A DNA stretch of 64,000 nt, taken from Hofstenia miamia (taxonomy: Eukaryota; Xenacoelomorpha; Acoela). The position numbers and the translations under genes are program-made. Of the stretch, positions 22,601-37,600 are shown piece by piece. How positions within the stretch are numbered: the first letter of the stretch is position 1; every line of letters begins with the position of its first letter. The notes beneath the pieces were generated by a model, which had not been told where the DNA came from, searched no databases, and worked only from the letters and a program-made list of their open reading frames with translations. Location of the stretch: the NCBI GenBank assembly GCA_004352715.1, contig SCFE01000078.1, forward strand, positions 1,702,845-1,766,844. The letters run 5' to 3'.

Positions 22601-25600
22601 CCTGTTGCTACTGCGGAATTTCAAATTTAGCTTCAAATGAACAATTTCATTCTTAATGAACAAAAATCTTTTGTTCAATCGCAAGCATGAAATGCCAACC
22701 ACAGCTTACAGTTTCTCTTTTTGATATTAATGTCTCTTCCTCAGTTGACTTATAGCATTAATGGTTGGGGAGGTGCAAATAGACTATGTATCCTTGATAA
22801 AATCCAAGAGATTCATAATTTCTAATAACATTGCTAAATTTAATTTACTCCCTGTTCAGAAATGGTCGTTTCAATAGTCTACTGATCATTCCCTAAACGA
22901 AATCATCCCCAAGCGAGAAAGTTACGCGACAGAGCATCTGCGTGAACAAAACCCAGGAACAGATCTCCAAGCCCCAGACAGACCTTTTTTAAATATCTTA
23001 GTTGTCTATCTGTAAGTCCCATGTAATTTTCGGAAATATTTTAATAAATTCTAGTTCTAATTGCTTTAGTTTTGTTACTGTTCCTAATAAAACCATTGAT
23101 ATAATTTGTTACATTTGTCAAAAATTATTTGACAAAAAATTTCGAAGAAATTAATGAATCACCCTGTATTATTTGCTGCTTAATATTAAGAGGCATGTAA
23201 ATCGACTACATCTGAGAAACTATTTCGTTCATAACAACAAGCGCTATACACATAGGTGGGGAAAATCCGATTAATCTGTGAAAATTTCTAAAATCGATTA
23301 AAAGGTGATACAAATCAAACATGAATTACCGGTAATAGCAAAATTGATCGAGTAATCGATTTTGGAATTTTGATTTCATTCCAATTTTTGAATTATTACA
23401 AAGAAAATACATGGAAATTTTCCGCATTAATGCCCGAAATTTTGTTATTATATAAATTTTAAACTTGTAACAATTTTGATTGCAAATACAATGTTAACGA
23501 TGAGAAAGAATTTTATTTCCTCGGCAGACAATACTTGTATTATGAAAAAGCATGCCCAGTACAAGAGATGTCCAGGATTGTACTCCTCTAAAATTGACAA
23601 GGGGCTCTAAATTTGAGTACTGTACTTTATATTATATTTTGACCAAAACATACTTTCTCAACAATGCCCCAAACTGTAATATAACTTTAGTTATTCTATA
23701 AATTTCAAGCCTGAATTATTATTAGCTTATAATCTTGTTAATGAGTTTCTTGATAGATGCAGATATTACAGATATAGACACAACCCCCCAAACCCCCACC
23801 TGTCTACGGGTATGTACTGCGCATAACTTCCTGAAACTTTAGATTTTTAAATAGGACTGTACTCCTACTCCTAAATAATTAACGAAGGAGGGGGGCTTCA
23901 ATTTTAAACTTGAGTACTGTATTTTAATATTATATTTTGACCAAGCATATGACCTTTGGAGCAATTCTAAATGCTCCATTGTAACCATTGAAATAAATCC
24001 TGCATTCTGTTTAAATGAATCAACAACTGTTATACACACCCCAAATGAAACAAAATTCACTTACTTTAACATGCATTTTCCAAAGCACAACAATACTCAA
24101 ATTCACCTCTAGTATATATTGATGCTACTACGAGTGATATATTATTGGCACAATTTATCACAAGTAAAACTTCCTCCTTTCAGAACAACTATTAAAAAAT
24201 AAGAATTTCTAATTTTTTCTAAGAATTCTAAATAGCACAGTCTTTTTACATTCTTTTAACTGATAATACCATAATATTAATTTGAAAAATCTGAAAGGAC
24301 CGCAGGTTAGAGGTGACATGACCTCCGACTTTGCCCAAGGCACACCTCAGCCCCATCGGATTGGGTGATCTATTTACATAAAGACAAAATTTCCAAAATT
24401 CATAATAGGCTTGGAGAAATTTGTTTGAAAATGTAAATATACGATTGGTCGTTTTAAAAGAACATAGGCAGTTTAATGTTACGTGCGAATTATTCTAAAA
24501 TTCTCAATTAACCTATTAATTAGTCAATTAATTGCGCCTCATCTAGGCGATTAATGAAAACTAAGGTCTCAGCCCAAAAATAAATACAGTTTGGCGTGTT
24601 GAGAGTTAATTGCTTTTAAATTCAGTAATTTCTTATAACCAGGCTTAGTAAACGTATGCATCTAAAAGTTTAAAATATGCGCCTATAATATGCAACATAA
24701 AATACCTAAATATGTATCTAAATATGTAACTAAGAATAGGTAGAAGAACAAGTTTTTATTGCAATGAAGTATTACAAACACAAAATAGTAAATTATAAAG
24801 ATTTTCTTCAGTAAGATCGGTCAATTATCAATTATCGATAATGAACAAAAAAACAAGAAAATGTTTTAAATAATAAAGTCAATTTTACTTAAAACAACTT
24901 CGGAGAAAAATGAGTTCACGAAATGTTTCTGGATTCAGACTTTCCCGACACGTAGTAATTACATTTCCTGCGTTGGATCAATGTCCTTCACTGGGTGCCG
25001 CAATAGCCGGGATTTCGAGGAGTCCTTGCGCTTTTTCGCTAATTTTTACGTAATGTAAGGAAATTTTATTAAGAAACACTTTGCTTGTTTTCGGCAGTTT
25101 TAATGACTATCCACTAATTGATAATTGATTCGGTTAGTAAAAAATGTTCGCTTGGCGTCAATTATCAATTATCAATCAATTAATCGCACTGAATTAAAAT
25201 TCAAACCTAATTCAGTTTAAATTTAACGTGTAGCGGAATTCTTGTTAATTGCATATTAAATTTGATATGAAAGTTATTTAAATCGGGCCATTGACCATTT
25301 ATCTTTTAACTAAACAATATTAATAGTAATGGGTTCATTCTGCTCCAAAAGAGGGGAGCTAGCTTCGCTTTTGGGGGAATTGCCCCACCCCCGCGTAGCT
25401 ACGCCAGTGGTTTGTTTAACAAATTAGTAAGAAATTCTGAGTAATTAATCACTTTTATTTGCGCATTTCTAAGGTATGTGCAGCAATAAGTTGCTTTGTG
25501 TTAAAAATATGCATCTAAAATATGTACCCAAAATATGGCACAAAAATTCGAAATATATCATTTAAATATGCATCTATGCATTTATGCATATATACTAAGC

Positions 25601-28600
25601 CTGCTTATAACACACTAAATTTGATTCATGAATGTGAAATTTATAGACATCTTCATGGGTAAATAAAATAAAATAACGATAAAACAAGTAGCTTACATAT
25701 TTCTCTGGCAAAATGCTTGTGTAGTAGTTCTCCAAAACCACAAAATTTATATTAAGCGAAAATAAAGCATTCTTTGAATAACTGCAGTACATTGTAGGCA
25801 ATTCTGAAGAACGAATCAATGACACCAAGGATTCTTCAACCGCACACAGAGGATCAATTACCCAAATGCAGTTGTAATCCTCAAACGAATCCAATGAGAT
25901 GTCCTCCATTGTATTCATGTACTAAATACAGTTCACTAAATATTCGTGCTAGAAATTTTAATGAATTGAAATATACTGTAGAAAACCAATAAAACTTAAA
26001 TTTAAGTTAAATTTTAGAAATTAAGAGTAGAACTTAAGTGAAAGCAGTTAAAATGAATCGAAAACTACATGATATAATAGTCATGGACGCCTTAACCAAT
26101 TATTGGTCGAGATGACCTTGATAATAGTATAAAAAAGTTGGCTTACGGTGATTGATAAAAATACATTTTCCTTTTCTTGATGGTGTTCCAAACGTATGAC
26201 ATTGGGATAACACTGCAATATATTATCTAAAAATGAATATTATATTATCATCTAAATATACACCCAAATTTCAAACACCAGGGTTGTAAAAAGTGTATTT
26301 TTACAAAAAACGTTTTACATCAATTAAATCTATTGTAAAAATTGAAAGGGTTGCGTAACTTTTATGATTCTTGTAAAATATAATTCTTAATAATTTACAT
26401 TTTTCAAATTACATATTACATTTGATGCTTTTGATATTGCAAATAAGTGTTCAATATCACAAATTCAGCAATATATATTACAATTGACGCTTTCTATATT
26501 AAACTGGGAAAAGGTGTAGAATTGTACTTCATTTTCTCACCTTAAATACCAGCCGGTACACAATTTAAGTCAGAATAATTAGATGCCTGCCACAGATTTT
26601 TCACTTGTCTCTTAATCAAAAACTCTTTTCTTCATCTAGTGGGGTGCGAACCTAATTCACACTAAGAGAATGTGTTAGGCCAGATTACAAAAATCGCTAC
26701 ATTTTTCGTGTTTGCTTCAGATAGGACTAAAATAATTCGAAACGACACTATCATTTCATCCACTCAGTTGTATTGAAAAATATCCAGAGGTTTCACATTG
26801 CACAGCACATAAACTGTACGCGCATTTCAACTACATGCAATTGAAATGATTGGAATATCAAATTTAAGATAAAAGGAGCGAGCGCAAAGTTCTGGTGAAT
26901 AAGAATCAATTGGTTAAAAACAACCGTATATATAACAAATAGGAAATTCATTTATTTTTCAATGAAAAGAAAAAAGAGGTATAATTATCATGATTCACGC
27001 AACACGTTTTAAATTCAACCAGATAACTATTTTGACTGATGCATTTTTCTTGAAGTGCTTCCTTTCGAAATTTGACGAAAAATCGTTATCTGAGCATTTC
27101 AACAGTGTCAAGAAAAGAAAGAGTCCATCTTACGTTTCTAACATCATTTGACTTATTTATCTAATTCACCAGAACTTTTGAATCACAATGTATAACGAAA
27201 AATAACCATACCCTTGTTGAAAATATCAGAACTAAGCTTTGCCTTCATCCAAAAATTGAAATCTTCACACTGTGTGAAATCCAAACAAAGAAGAGAATAA
27301 AACAAAGTATCACATGGGAGGTCCTCCGGAATTAATGAATGCATTGAGATTGGTTTATGCAATCTTTGAATAAATCCATCGGCCTAAATGACGTAAAATT
27401 AATCACTTTAAAACAATTTTAACTCGGTTATTCGACCGAGCCATGTTGAGTGATAAAGGGAGTTGTGTCAATCAATTCTTCAACTTGCTGGGAGCAAAAT
27501 CATGACAAAAGCAATCTAATTAATAATCATGTGCTCATTTTTCATTTATCAATTTACATGTCTAGTGTCATAAGTTGATGAATTCATGCGTCTATTTAAA
27601 AGTTAAAATTAGAATTGCAAACCTCCCACTGATTAAACAGCAAAATAAATTAGATTAGGACAATATTTTTTGAAAAAATAGTACAAATTAGGACAGAATT
27701 TTTTGGATTATAAGACCGTTTTTAGGAAAATTAATGTGTTTTTATTAGGACGAATTTAAACAATTGCACAGTGAAAGTGTAAAAGCCAAAGAGAACTTAT
27801 CTGTAATCTAAAAGAAATGAGCAGCCATAGAAATTATGTCAATAACCCAGCATTGCATATAGATAACTATTAAAAAAACTAAAATTCTATGACTAGAGTG
27901 TGAAAACCAACTGCAATATTTATTTGAATATTACTTTTTTAAACTGAACAACTCAGAACAACAAACTAATTATCTACTCTAGATTTGTCGTCATAAAGGG
28001 TCATTAATCAAGTATTACAGAACAAACTTCATAATAAATTTAAAACGAAAATGCTACAATAGAATATCAATAAAAATACTTGCAAAATAGGTAGATAGAT
28101 AGATAGAAATGTTTTTTAACACACTTCAGAGCAATGATTTTTATCAGAAAATTATAAATATTTTAGGTATCAAAAGATATGTAAAACTAGGACTAGTCGG
28201 TATTTTTCGAAAAAACTAAAATTTGCAAAATTTAGGACAAATTAGGATTCTAGGACAAGTAGGAGGTCTGTAATTGCAATTATATTTATTAGTTTCATAT
28301 GGACAATTGCTGTCCCATTTTTATAATGGCTGTATAAAAGATTAGAAAAATCTGCAATATGTTAAAAAAATAAATGAATAAACATGCCTAGTTCAAGAGT
28401 ATGTCAACGCTCGAAGAGGGCTGACTTTGCTAGCATTACTCGGAAGATTTTCTACCATTACCAATACCACTCACTAGGTGTTTTGAAAAATAGTAACCGA
28501 CTTTCAAGGGCATACATAAAACCAACATCACTCTTGTTAGATGCACTAGTGCTTGCGCGGTTATTTTTTCATTGTTGAAATTTAGCTATGTAAGCAATAT

Positions 28601-31600
28601 AGGGTTAAATTGAAACTAGAAGGGCATAAAATATTAGGAACTAATGTAATTTGAAATTGGAGGTTACGCGCGAAAATAAACTATGGTTAGATTTAAGACA
28701 CGAACGTTATGTTGCGTTAAACTGGCATTTTGTACAAGAACCGCAACAAACAATCGAGTGATTTGATCGGGCAAACGACTGTTAGTCTTAATTAAAATTC
28801 TGAAACACGCATCTCTGAATAACAAGTAAAATCGTTGGAAATGTTTTTCATTATCACTACATGTAGAATATTTGAAACCAACTGATTTCCAACCCTATCA
28901 TTAATATCCTAAAAAATCATCTTACTGTCTTATGAGATAATATATTGATTCAGATATAGTTTGTTAATTATAGAATTTAGAAAATAAAAGTTGTAGTTTG
29001 AAAAAACATACAGCAGCTTCCACAACAACTTGTCGCTTTACAATATCGTACATTACGTTGGTGCCAATGCGAGATTTACTGAGAGGCGGTTGGAAGTTGG
29101 AAAACAAAGAAGGGTAGTTTTCCTTCATAAACTTTAACTGCTGGTTTGCATGCCATTTTCTCGTCATTGTTTTGAAGCATTTAGACTGGAGGTGGCGATC
29201 ACAGAGTGCTTGCATTGAATTGATTTTATGTAAGATATCTCTAAAAGCGAAAGCGTATTGATTGTTAATAAAAAATAATTACGAATATTTTAGAATTAAT
29301 TAATAATAAAAAAATGGAATTACTCAGAATTTAGTATCTAAAAATAAAAAAACATCGATTGCAATTATTAAAAATTAATGAAATTTAAATAAAGGAAGCC
29401 AATGGTAATGTGCAAATACTTAGAGGGATTCTTGCATATACAGTAAAAATTAAAAACATACACAACTTCATCATGAAAGACGTCTGAAGCAACTTCTTGT
29501 GAGATGGACAAACATATCTCGGATATGATTACTTCGCATGCTTGGCGTGTAACTTGTTCCTTTGCAATTGCAATCTGCTTTTCTTCCAATACCCTTTGGT
29601 AGCATTCCTTAGCTAAAAAGGCGGATAATTTTTGTTGTAACTGATAAAATATTACCCAAACTTTTAACTTCTACAACGACAAAGTCCAAAATTAGCTCAT
29701 CAATGATTTGATTACTCAAACGAATGAACGTTTCCTTCTGTCTAAATTAATTTACATTGTTGACAAACGTCAATATTATTTATTTCGCTTGAAGTAAAAA
29801 ATATGATATGGGCAAATATACTATTTCATAAAAACAATGATGTTTTGAAAACAATGCAAAGGCATTCTTAAAGTTCGTTATTGCAGGTTGGGAGATACAC
29901 AAATTTGATAATTTAGAAGTAAAATATATTCTTAAAAAGCACATTAACTTCAGGCAAAGAAATGATGTCAACATCGTACAATGAACAACTGAGAAAATGC
30001 ACCTGCAATAATTGGTGTAAAACATAGACTATAGCTCAAAAATACAAATACATGGTTTGTGGAACAAATTAGTGAAATAAGTTATTGAATAATGTAACAA
30101 TAAAAATACGAAAAATAACAATCAAATCACAAATGAATTGTACCTTTTTTCAGATTGCAGACACTCAAGTACAATAGTCCTTACTTCTTCAGATACTTTC
30201 ATTGTTATTACGTCTTCAACAAATAATGCAGCTGAATCTTTCATATTACTCAATTTTCGATAAAACTCTTGAGCCATTTTTACCACCAAATAGTCTAAGT
30301 CAAAATTTAACTGGTCTTCTTGATAAAGACTTTACCTATCTCCTTGTTAATGAATTCTTCGAGTATTTCATTTGGTAGGAAATCCATGGATGAATCTAAA
30401 CAAAAAACACATTTTATACACATCAATTGCATACAATAAAATGAAAAGCTACAATAAATTTATAAATGAATAACTTTGCTTATTCACATGTCAGCACGAA
30501 AATATTTTACCATGTGCTGCTGAGTTTCAACTATTCTGGGAAATTGGATTTGAAAAAAGAAACTCGTCGAACTAAACCAACTACTAGTTTCTATACGGCT
30601 GTTCCAACTTGTAAATTCTCACAAGAAAAATTTTACATTTTGCGGTCAGCGATCGAAATAGGATCTTTGTAAAAAATCTTTATAAAATAAAATTCGTCCT
30701 ATTGCAAAAAAGTTGTTATAATATATTTTTTTATTAAGGCAAGGGTGGTTTTAGTATGTTATTGATACATATAATAAGTAATCTACATGACGGGTGCCCG
30801 CAATTGGTTTGAACCGCTTTTTTGGACTTTGTATTTAATTGAAAAAAACCTGAGTAATTGATGTACAATTATAACTGCAAGGATAATGTATAATTCTTCC
30901 AGCTAGTAGTGTGAGGGTACTGGTACAACTCGCATTGAACAGAAACCACCCCATTATTGTAAAGAAATCAACCCCTAACTCTAAAACTCTGGATAGTATT
31001 GCTACATTGAATTGGCATTAAGTTGCAGCTTAAGCGATGGCCTGTAAGGTGTTTTCTGCACTTGAATACAAATGCTAGTTTTAAAAAACTAGAATAATGG
31101 TTAATCATACACCGCTCCCCTATTTCCATCACTAGAAATTATGAAAGTAAGTCAATTAATGAAAAATCATTCTACAATTGACATTGACTTTATAAAAAAA
31201 ATTGTATAAACACTGTTTTCACGAAATACATGCTGGATTATTTGTGAACAAACAAAGTGTGCCACAATTTAGATGATAACGGCTCGGAGACCCACTTAGA
31301 ATGGTCAAAATGCAATGTATTTTTCTCACAATTATAAGAAATTTTACTCTGTGTTTCTTATATCTTTGGGCGTTCAGGAATTGATCAGCATGATGGTTCG
31401 TGGCGCAGAATGAAACTTTCGTTTTACAGCATTGCATTACTTTTAGCTACAATTTTCAGATTTCAAATCCATGAAATTATAATGAATGATCTTTAAACGC
31501 GAACAGAGACTGGCTCAAATATGTTTCTTATACCACGACTGTTCAGGGGCGTACGCAGGATTTTCTGACGGGGGGGGCATCATCGTCATTTCCCAATGCG

Positions 31601-34600
31601 AAAATTTTTGAAAATATTGAGAAATTAGACCCTAAAAAATGCATTTCACGATCCTAGATTTTAAATTTTTCAATTTTTTACGAAAAATATTTTGATTTAT
31701 CCAGCCAAAATCAATTTTGGAAACCCCCAGTATATCCTATGCAAAAATCATGCTAATACAATTTTTATTTCACGTACCCAAATAAAATTACAAAATAAAG
31801 TTCGTATGCTACTTTTCGCGCACCCTGTATATGATATAGATAACGTAAATTTAGAAGATGCCTTAACATGGCCATACCCTTACCTCGTGATAATAATGGC
31901 GAATATGAAAAGCGTAAGCCTTTAATGGGTATGTGTCTCTTCAAAAACACAAGCTAAGGGAGACTTCTCGCAAATTTATATCAGGTACAAATAAATGTAG
32001 ACTAGGAATGCCTCGGAGGCAAATTAAAAAATTTGTTATTATGCAATTAGACAGAGAAAGCTGTATTAACAATACAATACATACTATTGAAAGGCCACCA
32101 TCATTTAAAATCGAAGCGGAATATGGAATATTTTCTGAATTGGACAATATAATTCTAATATATTTGCAAAAACGTTCCCTACAGTGAGACACAATCAAGG
32201 CCGCGACTCGGTTGCGTTTACAAAAACGCAACTTTTCACGCAACTTTGGGGTGTTTTTCTTTTTAACGCAACTTATGGTATTTTANAAAAATGCATTTCA
32301 CGATCCTAGATTTTAAATTTTTCAATTTTTTACGAAAAATATTTTGATTTATCCAGTCAAAATCAATTTTGGAAACCCCCAGTATATCCTATGAAAAATC
32401 ATGCTAATACAATTTTTATTTCACGTACCCAAATAAAATTACAAAATAAAGTTCGTATGCTACTTTTCGCGCACCCTGTATATGATATAGATAACGTAAA
32501 TTTAGAAGATGCCTTAACATGGCCATACCCTTACCTCGTGATAATAATGGCGAATATGAAAAGCGTAAGCCTTTAATGGGTATGTGTCTCTTCAAAAACA
32601 CAAGCTAAGGGAGACTTCTCGCAAATTTATATCAGGTACAAATAAATGTAGACTAGGAATGCCTCGGAGGCAAATTAAAAAATTTGTTATTATGCAATTA
32701 GACAGAGAAAGCTGTATTAACAATACAATACATANCCAAGATGTTACACGTTACCTGCCTTGCACACGGCTTATCTCGAGTAGCTGATATGGTCCGTTTG
32801 AAGCACTCTTTGGTCGACAATTTTCTCACTAAATCGAGGAAAATATTCACTCATTCTCCAAGACGCCAACGTTTATTCAGAGAAGTCACTGGCTTACCGT
32901 TACCACCGAAACCTGTCACTACACGTTGGAATACATGGTTATTCGGGGTTTTTTATTTCACAGAAAATTTGGTTAGTTTCGAACAATTCGTTGTTTACAT
33001 GATCTCGGAGGAGCCAGATTCTACAATTTTCACCGATCTTCTTGGCATGATTCAAAACGACCAACTGAGAACGCAGCTTGTATTTATATCATCAAATTTC
33101 AAAATTCTTAGTGAATCAATCGAAAAAATACAAGGGAGATAGGCGATTCAAGACAGTCTAAAGATACTCGAAAATGCACAGAACTCACTTACAGCGGACC
33201 CATACAGAACGAAGATGCAGGCTGTTTTGGACAGAAACCCAGATTTGGAAAAAATGCTGAGCTACAAAGCTATTTTGGATGGCAACCCCGCGACAACCAC
33301 CGTTGAACCTCTTGATGCCCTGACATTCAAAAACTCGCCCCTTGTGTCCGCTGAAGTGGAACGGGTATTCTCGAGCATGGGCGAGTTTCAAGCACCTCAG
33401 CGACTCTCCATGTTGCCAGACAATTTAAAAAAATATGCCATCATTTACTGGTATTATACTGTTGTGAAAAAACGGGATAATTAATTTTTCGTTATAAAAT
33501 TTTTGTATTTTTACGCAATTTTTAACGCAATTTTTGCCAATTTTTGACGCAATTTTAACGCAACTTTGACTGTTTTTTACGCAACAAAATCGCGGCCTTG
33601 GACACAATGCTTGTTGAATTTTGTCCATCAATTTTTATTGCTCTAAGATCGCATTCAAATGCAGCATTTCTAGCTAATGTTGAACAAGCAAAAGGAATTT
33701 CATCTTATTCAATTAACTATCTCACAAAAGAAAATGTCAAAACAGTTGCCGTTTTGCCTCTAATAAAAAAGGCGACTCAAATAATTAGGAAATATCAATC
33801 CATTGCTGATAATTCAGGTACAAATATTAGAACAGCAAAGCATTTTCTTACTGCTGCAACCACCCAAGTAACTGGAATTGCTGAAATTTTCTCTCAACAA
33901 GCTATTGCAGCGCTCATGGGGAAGCCCTTATGTATTAGTGTGTTCATGCAAACCCCGAAATTATATACATTCGAAATAGGCTAAAAATTAATGACAATTT
34001 TAAAGCATCTGATGACAAATTTGAAAATCGTGAAGATACATACAATTGCATTTGCCAATAGGCGGCGAAGCTACAATAGAAATTGTTAAAACTAAGGAAG
34101 GCTTTAAAATAATACCCCAATATATGTTTTATGCCCACAGAGGAGAAGGACTTAAAAATATGAGTTTGTATGAATATGCTGCTAACACTATTATAACACG
34201 AAAAACTCGTGAACATATCAATGAAAGCATCATTGGTCCTTGCAGCAATGCTCGCTTTAGTTTTATTGACTTTTGTGAATTTCGTGAACAATGCTTAAGA
34301 TCTAAACAACTTCTGCCTGCCATCTGTAGAATCTTTATACCCACCTATCCTGGTACAAAATTACAAAATCCATCCACGTTATGAACCAAAAGAGCCAATC
34401 GCTTTGTTGAATTTGTACCTGTAATTTTTTATCTATGGGATATAAATAATTTACCAGATATTACATTTAAAGCTGTAGAATATAGCATGATATCTGATGC
34501 AATATCGAGTGATTTCATCTCAAAATCAAGGTATCTACTAATTCAAAATATTACATGCAATAACAAAGTAAATCATTCAGCAACGCGGTTGATGAATACT

Positions 34601-37600
34601 TTTAGATTTCAAACCGCGGTACAGATGGAGCAATATTGCCAATCCTCCAAATGCAAATCGTAGTAACAATAGTGAAACCGCTGAAAATTTGATATATACA
34701 ATTCATGCAGATGATTTGCAAGGCAAAATTTTATCATATTCAAGTAATAATTCTAGAATGACAAATTTGCATGAGAAAGTCAGGCATCTGCGAGAAATCT
34801 TTCAATCACAAACTTATTCATATCTGCACAATTCTCTATTAATTATAGCAAAGCAATGCAGTAAAGAATTCATGAAAAACACTTATAAAGAATTAGTAAA
34901 TTTCAACACTACAAACTATTCGAACATTTCCCCTCTCAACGATTTGGAAAGCCCACATAATGCCATTCTTTCCACTGTTAATTTTCAATTACTTCCTGAT
35001 TTTAATCTAAATGAAAATCAAGAAATTGTTGCAAAAACAATTTTGACATGGATAAACGCAAATAGGAAACATACATTAGAACCATCCAAATATTTAAAAC
35101 CGGAAGAATTTTATATATTTCTACATGGTGGCCCTGAACCAGGTAAATCCCATTTTGCCGATATATAACCACAATTGTAGGAGAATCAACCAAATCAGTA
35201 GTTACTAAATGGAATGAATATGATGTGATAGCACAGAATGCATAATAATTCCATTGGAAATGGAAGTGTATCCCAACGTAATACCAATACCCAGAGATAT
35301 CTTAGGAAGACAAACAGGTAAAGTGCCAATGATAAAATTTCGACATTTCCCCTGTACTATAGCATATTGCATTACTTTTCATAAATGTCAGGGGATGACT
35401 TCAAACAAAGCTATCCTTGACATATCATCTGCGCCTGGAAAATGTCAGTCATTAAACTTCCATCCTGTCTATGTAGGACTAACACGTGTAAAGCTATCCA
35501 AAGATACTAGATTGCTACAGCTTTCATTTGCCGATTGGAAACGCCTTGATAGACTTAAAGCAAAAATGGAATTACGTAATTATATTGAACTGAATTAATC
35601 TCTTGATTAGTTCTCTTTACTAATTAATAAAATGCAACTGAATGCCTAATTACAACTCACTCCAGTATTTCAATTCATTATGAAGCAGTGGGAGGGAGGG
35701 ACATTTATCTAATTTGACTAGGTTTTTATTTCACTGTTGTTAAAAATTTATAAAAGACCTTTAATTTCTATAGTCCTTTAATATTTTTCTTTGAGATAAT
35801 CATATTTTGCCCTAGTGTTACAATTATATAACTGCTCTCATGAAAAATTACGTATTTTTACTAAATTAACTGCAGTTCTTAAACAATTTTGGTGCATTAT
35901 TTATAATATTTTGTAAGCTACTTCCCGAATTGTCATTGAACTAACAACGACTACACTATTAAGATTCAAAGTGAAAATTTGGGATATAGCACACAATCAG
36001 CTATATAGAGGATGGCTGTCTTACAACACTACTGTTGTTATGATTTATACATTTTTAGCCATCTTTTAAAGTCAATTGTGGTATTGCATTCGATGCTTAT
36101 GCAATTTTAAATGTAAATAAATAAATAAATAAATTCTATGTGTTTTAATTATGCAAATAATTGCATGTTTTAAACAATATTGGCGAAACAGTTAATCACT
36201 TAGTTTTAAGTTACAGGCTCTGATCTATTTAAAATAAGACATGTATCATAACTATAGATTTCTAATTCAATTGTCCAAAATTCCAAAGGCAATTGCTACA
36301 ATTAGATATATAAATAGTATTAAATTTTCAAAGTAAAAAATTAAAAAATGATTTTAATATATAACTCTAATAAAAAATTAGAAGAATTTTTCACTAAATT
36401 TACTACTCTATACTGATATTTTTGGTAATATGCATATATACATTTTCTACATAGAATAAATGTAGAATATACTTAGATGAATATTCTTTCTAACCTTCAC
36501 ACGTATCTATGTAAATATTAAAAATATGTTTTTAGGATAGAAAAACTGTAGAATATACAAAAAGTAATGCTATTTCTAACATCCATATATAGGGTTATCA
36601 AAAAAACCGTCGAACTTTAAAAAAATGACAATTTCATGACAACTTCTAATTTCAACACGGAATAGCTTAGGACAATGTAATTGTATTTCATTGATTTTCA
36701 TGAACAATAGAGATTTATTTCATTGAAATTTCTATGAACCTGAGAGATACTTAAGCATAAATTTATTTCATTGATTTGTATAGCATTATTTAGTGAAAAT
36801 GGCTAATAGAAAAAGTCTACAACAACGAATTTTCTGCATCAAGAAATTTTATGAACTGGGTAATGTGAATTCCGTTTNNNNNNNNNNNNNNNNNNNNNNN
36901 NNNNNNNNNNNNNNNNNNNNNNNNNNNNNNNNNNNNNNNNNNNNNNNNNNNNNNNNNNNNNNNNNNNNNNNNNNNNNNNNNNNNNNNNNNNNNNNNNNNN
37001 NNNNNNNNNNNNNNNNNNNNNNNNNNNNNNNNNNNNNNNNNNNNNNNNNNNNNNNNNNNNNNNNNNNNNNNNNNNNNNNNNNNNNNNNNNNNNNNNNNNN
37101 NNNNNNNNNNNNNNNNNNNNNNNNNNNNNNNNNNNNNNNNNNNNNNNNNNNNGAACTGTTCAATGATAACCTTAATGTTATATGGACAGATGAAGCCATT
37201 TTCAAAATGAATGGCCAAATCAACCGACATAATTGCGTGTATTACTGTGTCGACAACCCACACGAAGTTTTTGAAAGATCAGTAAACAGTCCAGGAGTTC
37301 ATGTTTGGGCCGGTATTTGTCCTACAAACATAATTGGACCCTACTTTTTTCCAAATACTGTCAATGGTGAAACTTATTTGAATATGCTCAATTCATATGC
37401 TTTTCCTCAAATAAGACAACTTAATCGAGAAAGAGGGGATCAATTTGATATGTGGTGGCAGCAGGATGGAGCTCCTCCACATTACGCTAAAAATGTTCGC
37501 GAACGCCTGGATGAAGAGTTCCCGAATCGATGGATCGGTAGACGTGGTCCAGTTGAGTGGCCACCCCGTAGCCCCGATTTATCACCACTCGATTTTTCAG

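Larger units (their letters stand above)
31700..35598 (+). mobile_element. Helitron-type element (Rep/helicase relic) interrupted by hAT
   Basis: Pieces of one large Rep-helicase polyprotein lie in order on the plus strand. About 31960-32194 reads NKCRLGMPRRQIKKFVI (a conserved Helitron segment). 33609-33984 follows after a hAT insertion. 34046-34384 contains EYAANTIITRKTREH. 34689-35168 carries the helicase Walker A, LHGGPEPGKSHF. 35254-35598 is the helicase end with ITFHKCQGMT and VYVGLTRVK. The central helicase motifs are deleted. Element ends (TC...CTRR with hairpin) were not located. A 450-bp block of it is duplicated by the assembly. Confidence 0.8.

Noticed and set aside
22343-22702. 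119-codon minus-strand frame
   Set aside because: It is antisense to mariner and LINE RT pieces that have clear signatures on the plus strand.
28384-28578. 64-codon plus frame as a gene
   Set aside because: No family signature, no splice sites that fit; it is antisense to the GANP-like gene and looks like chance.
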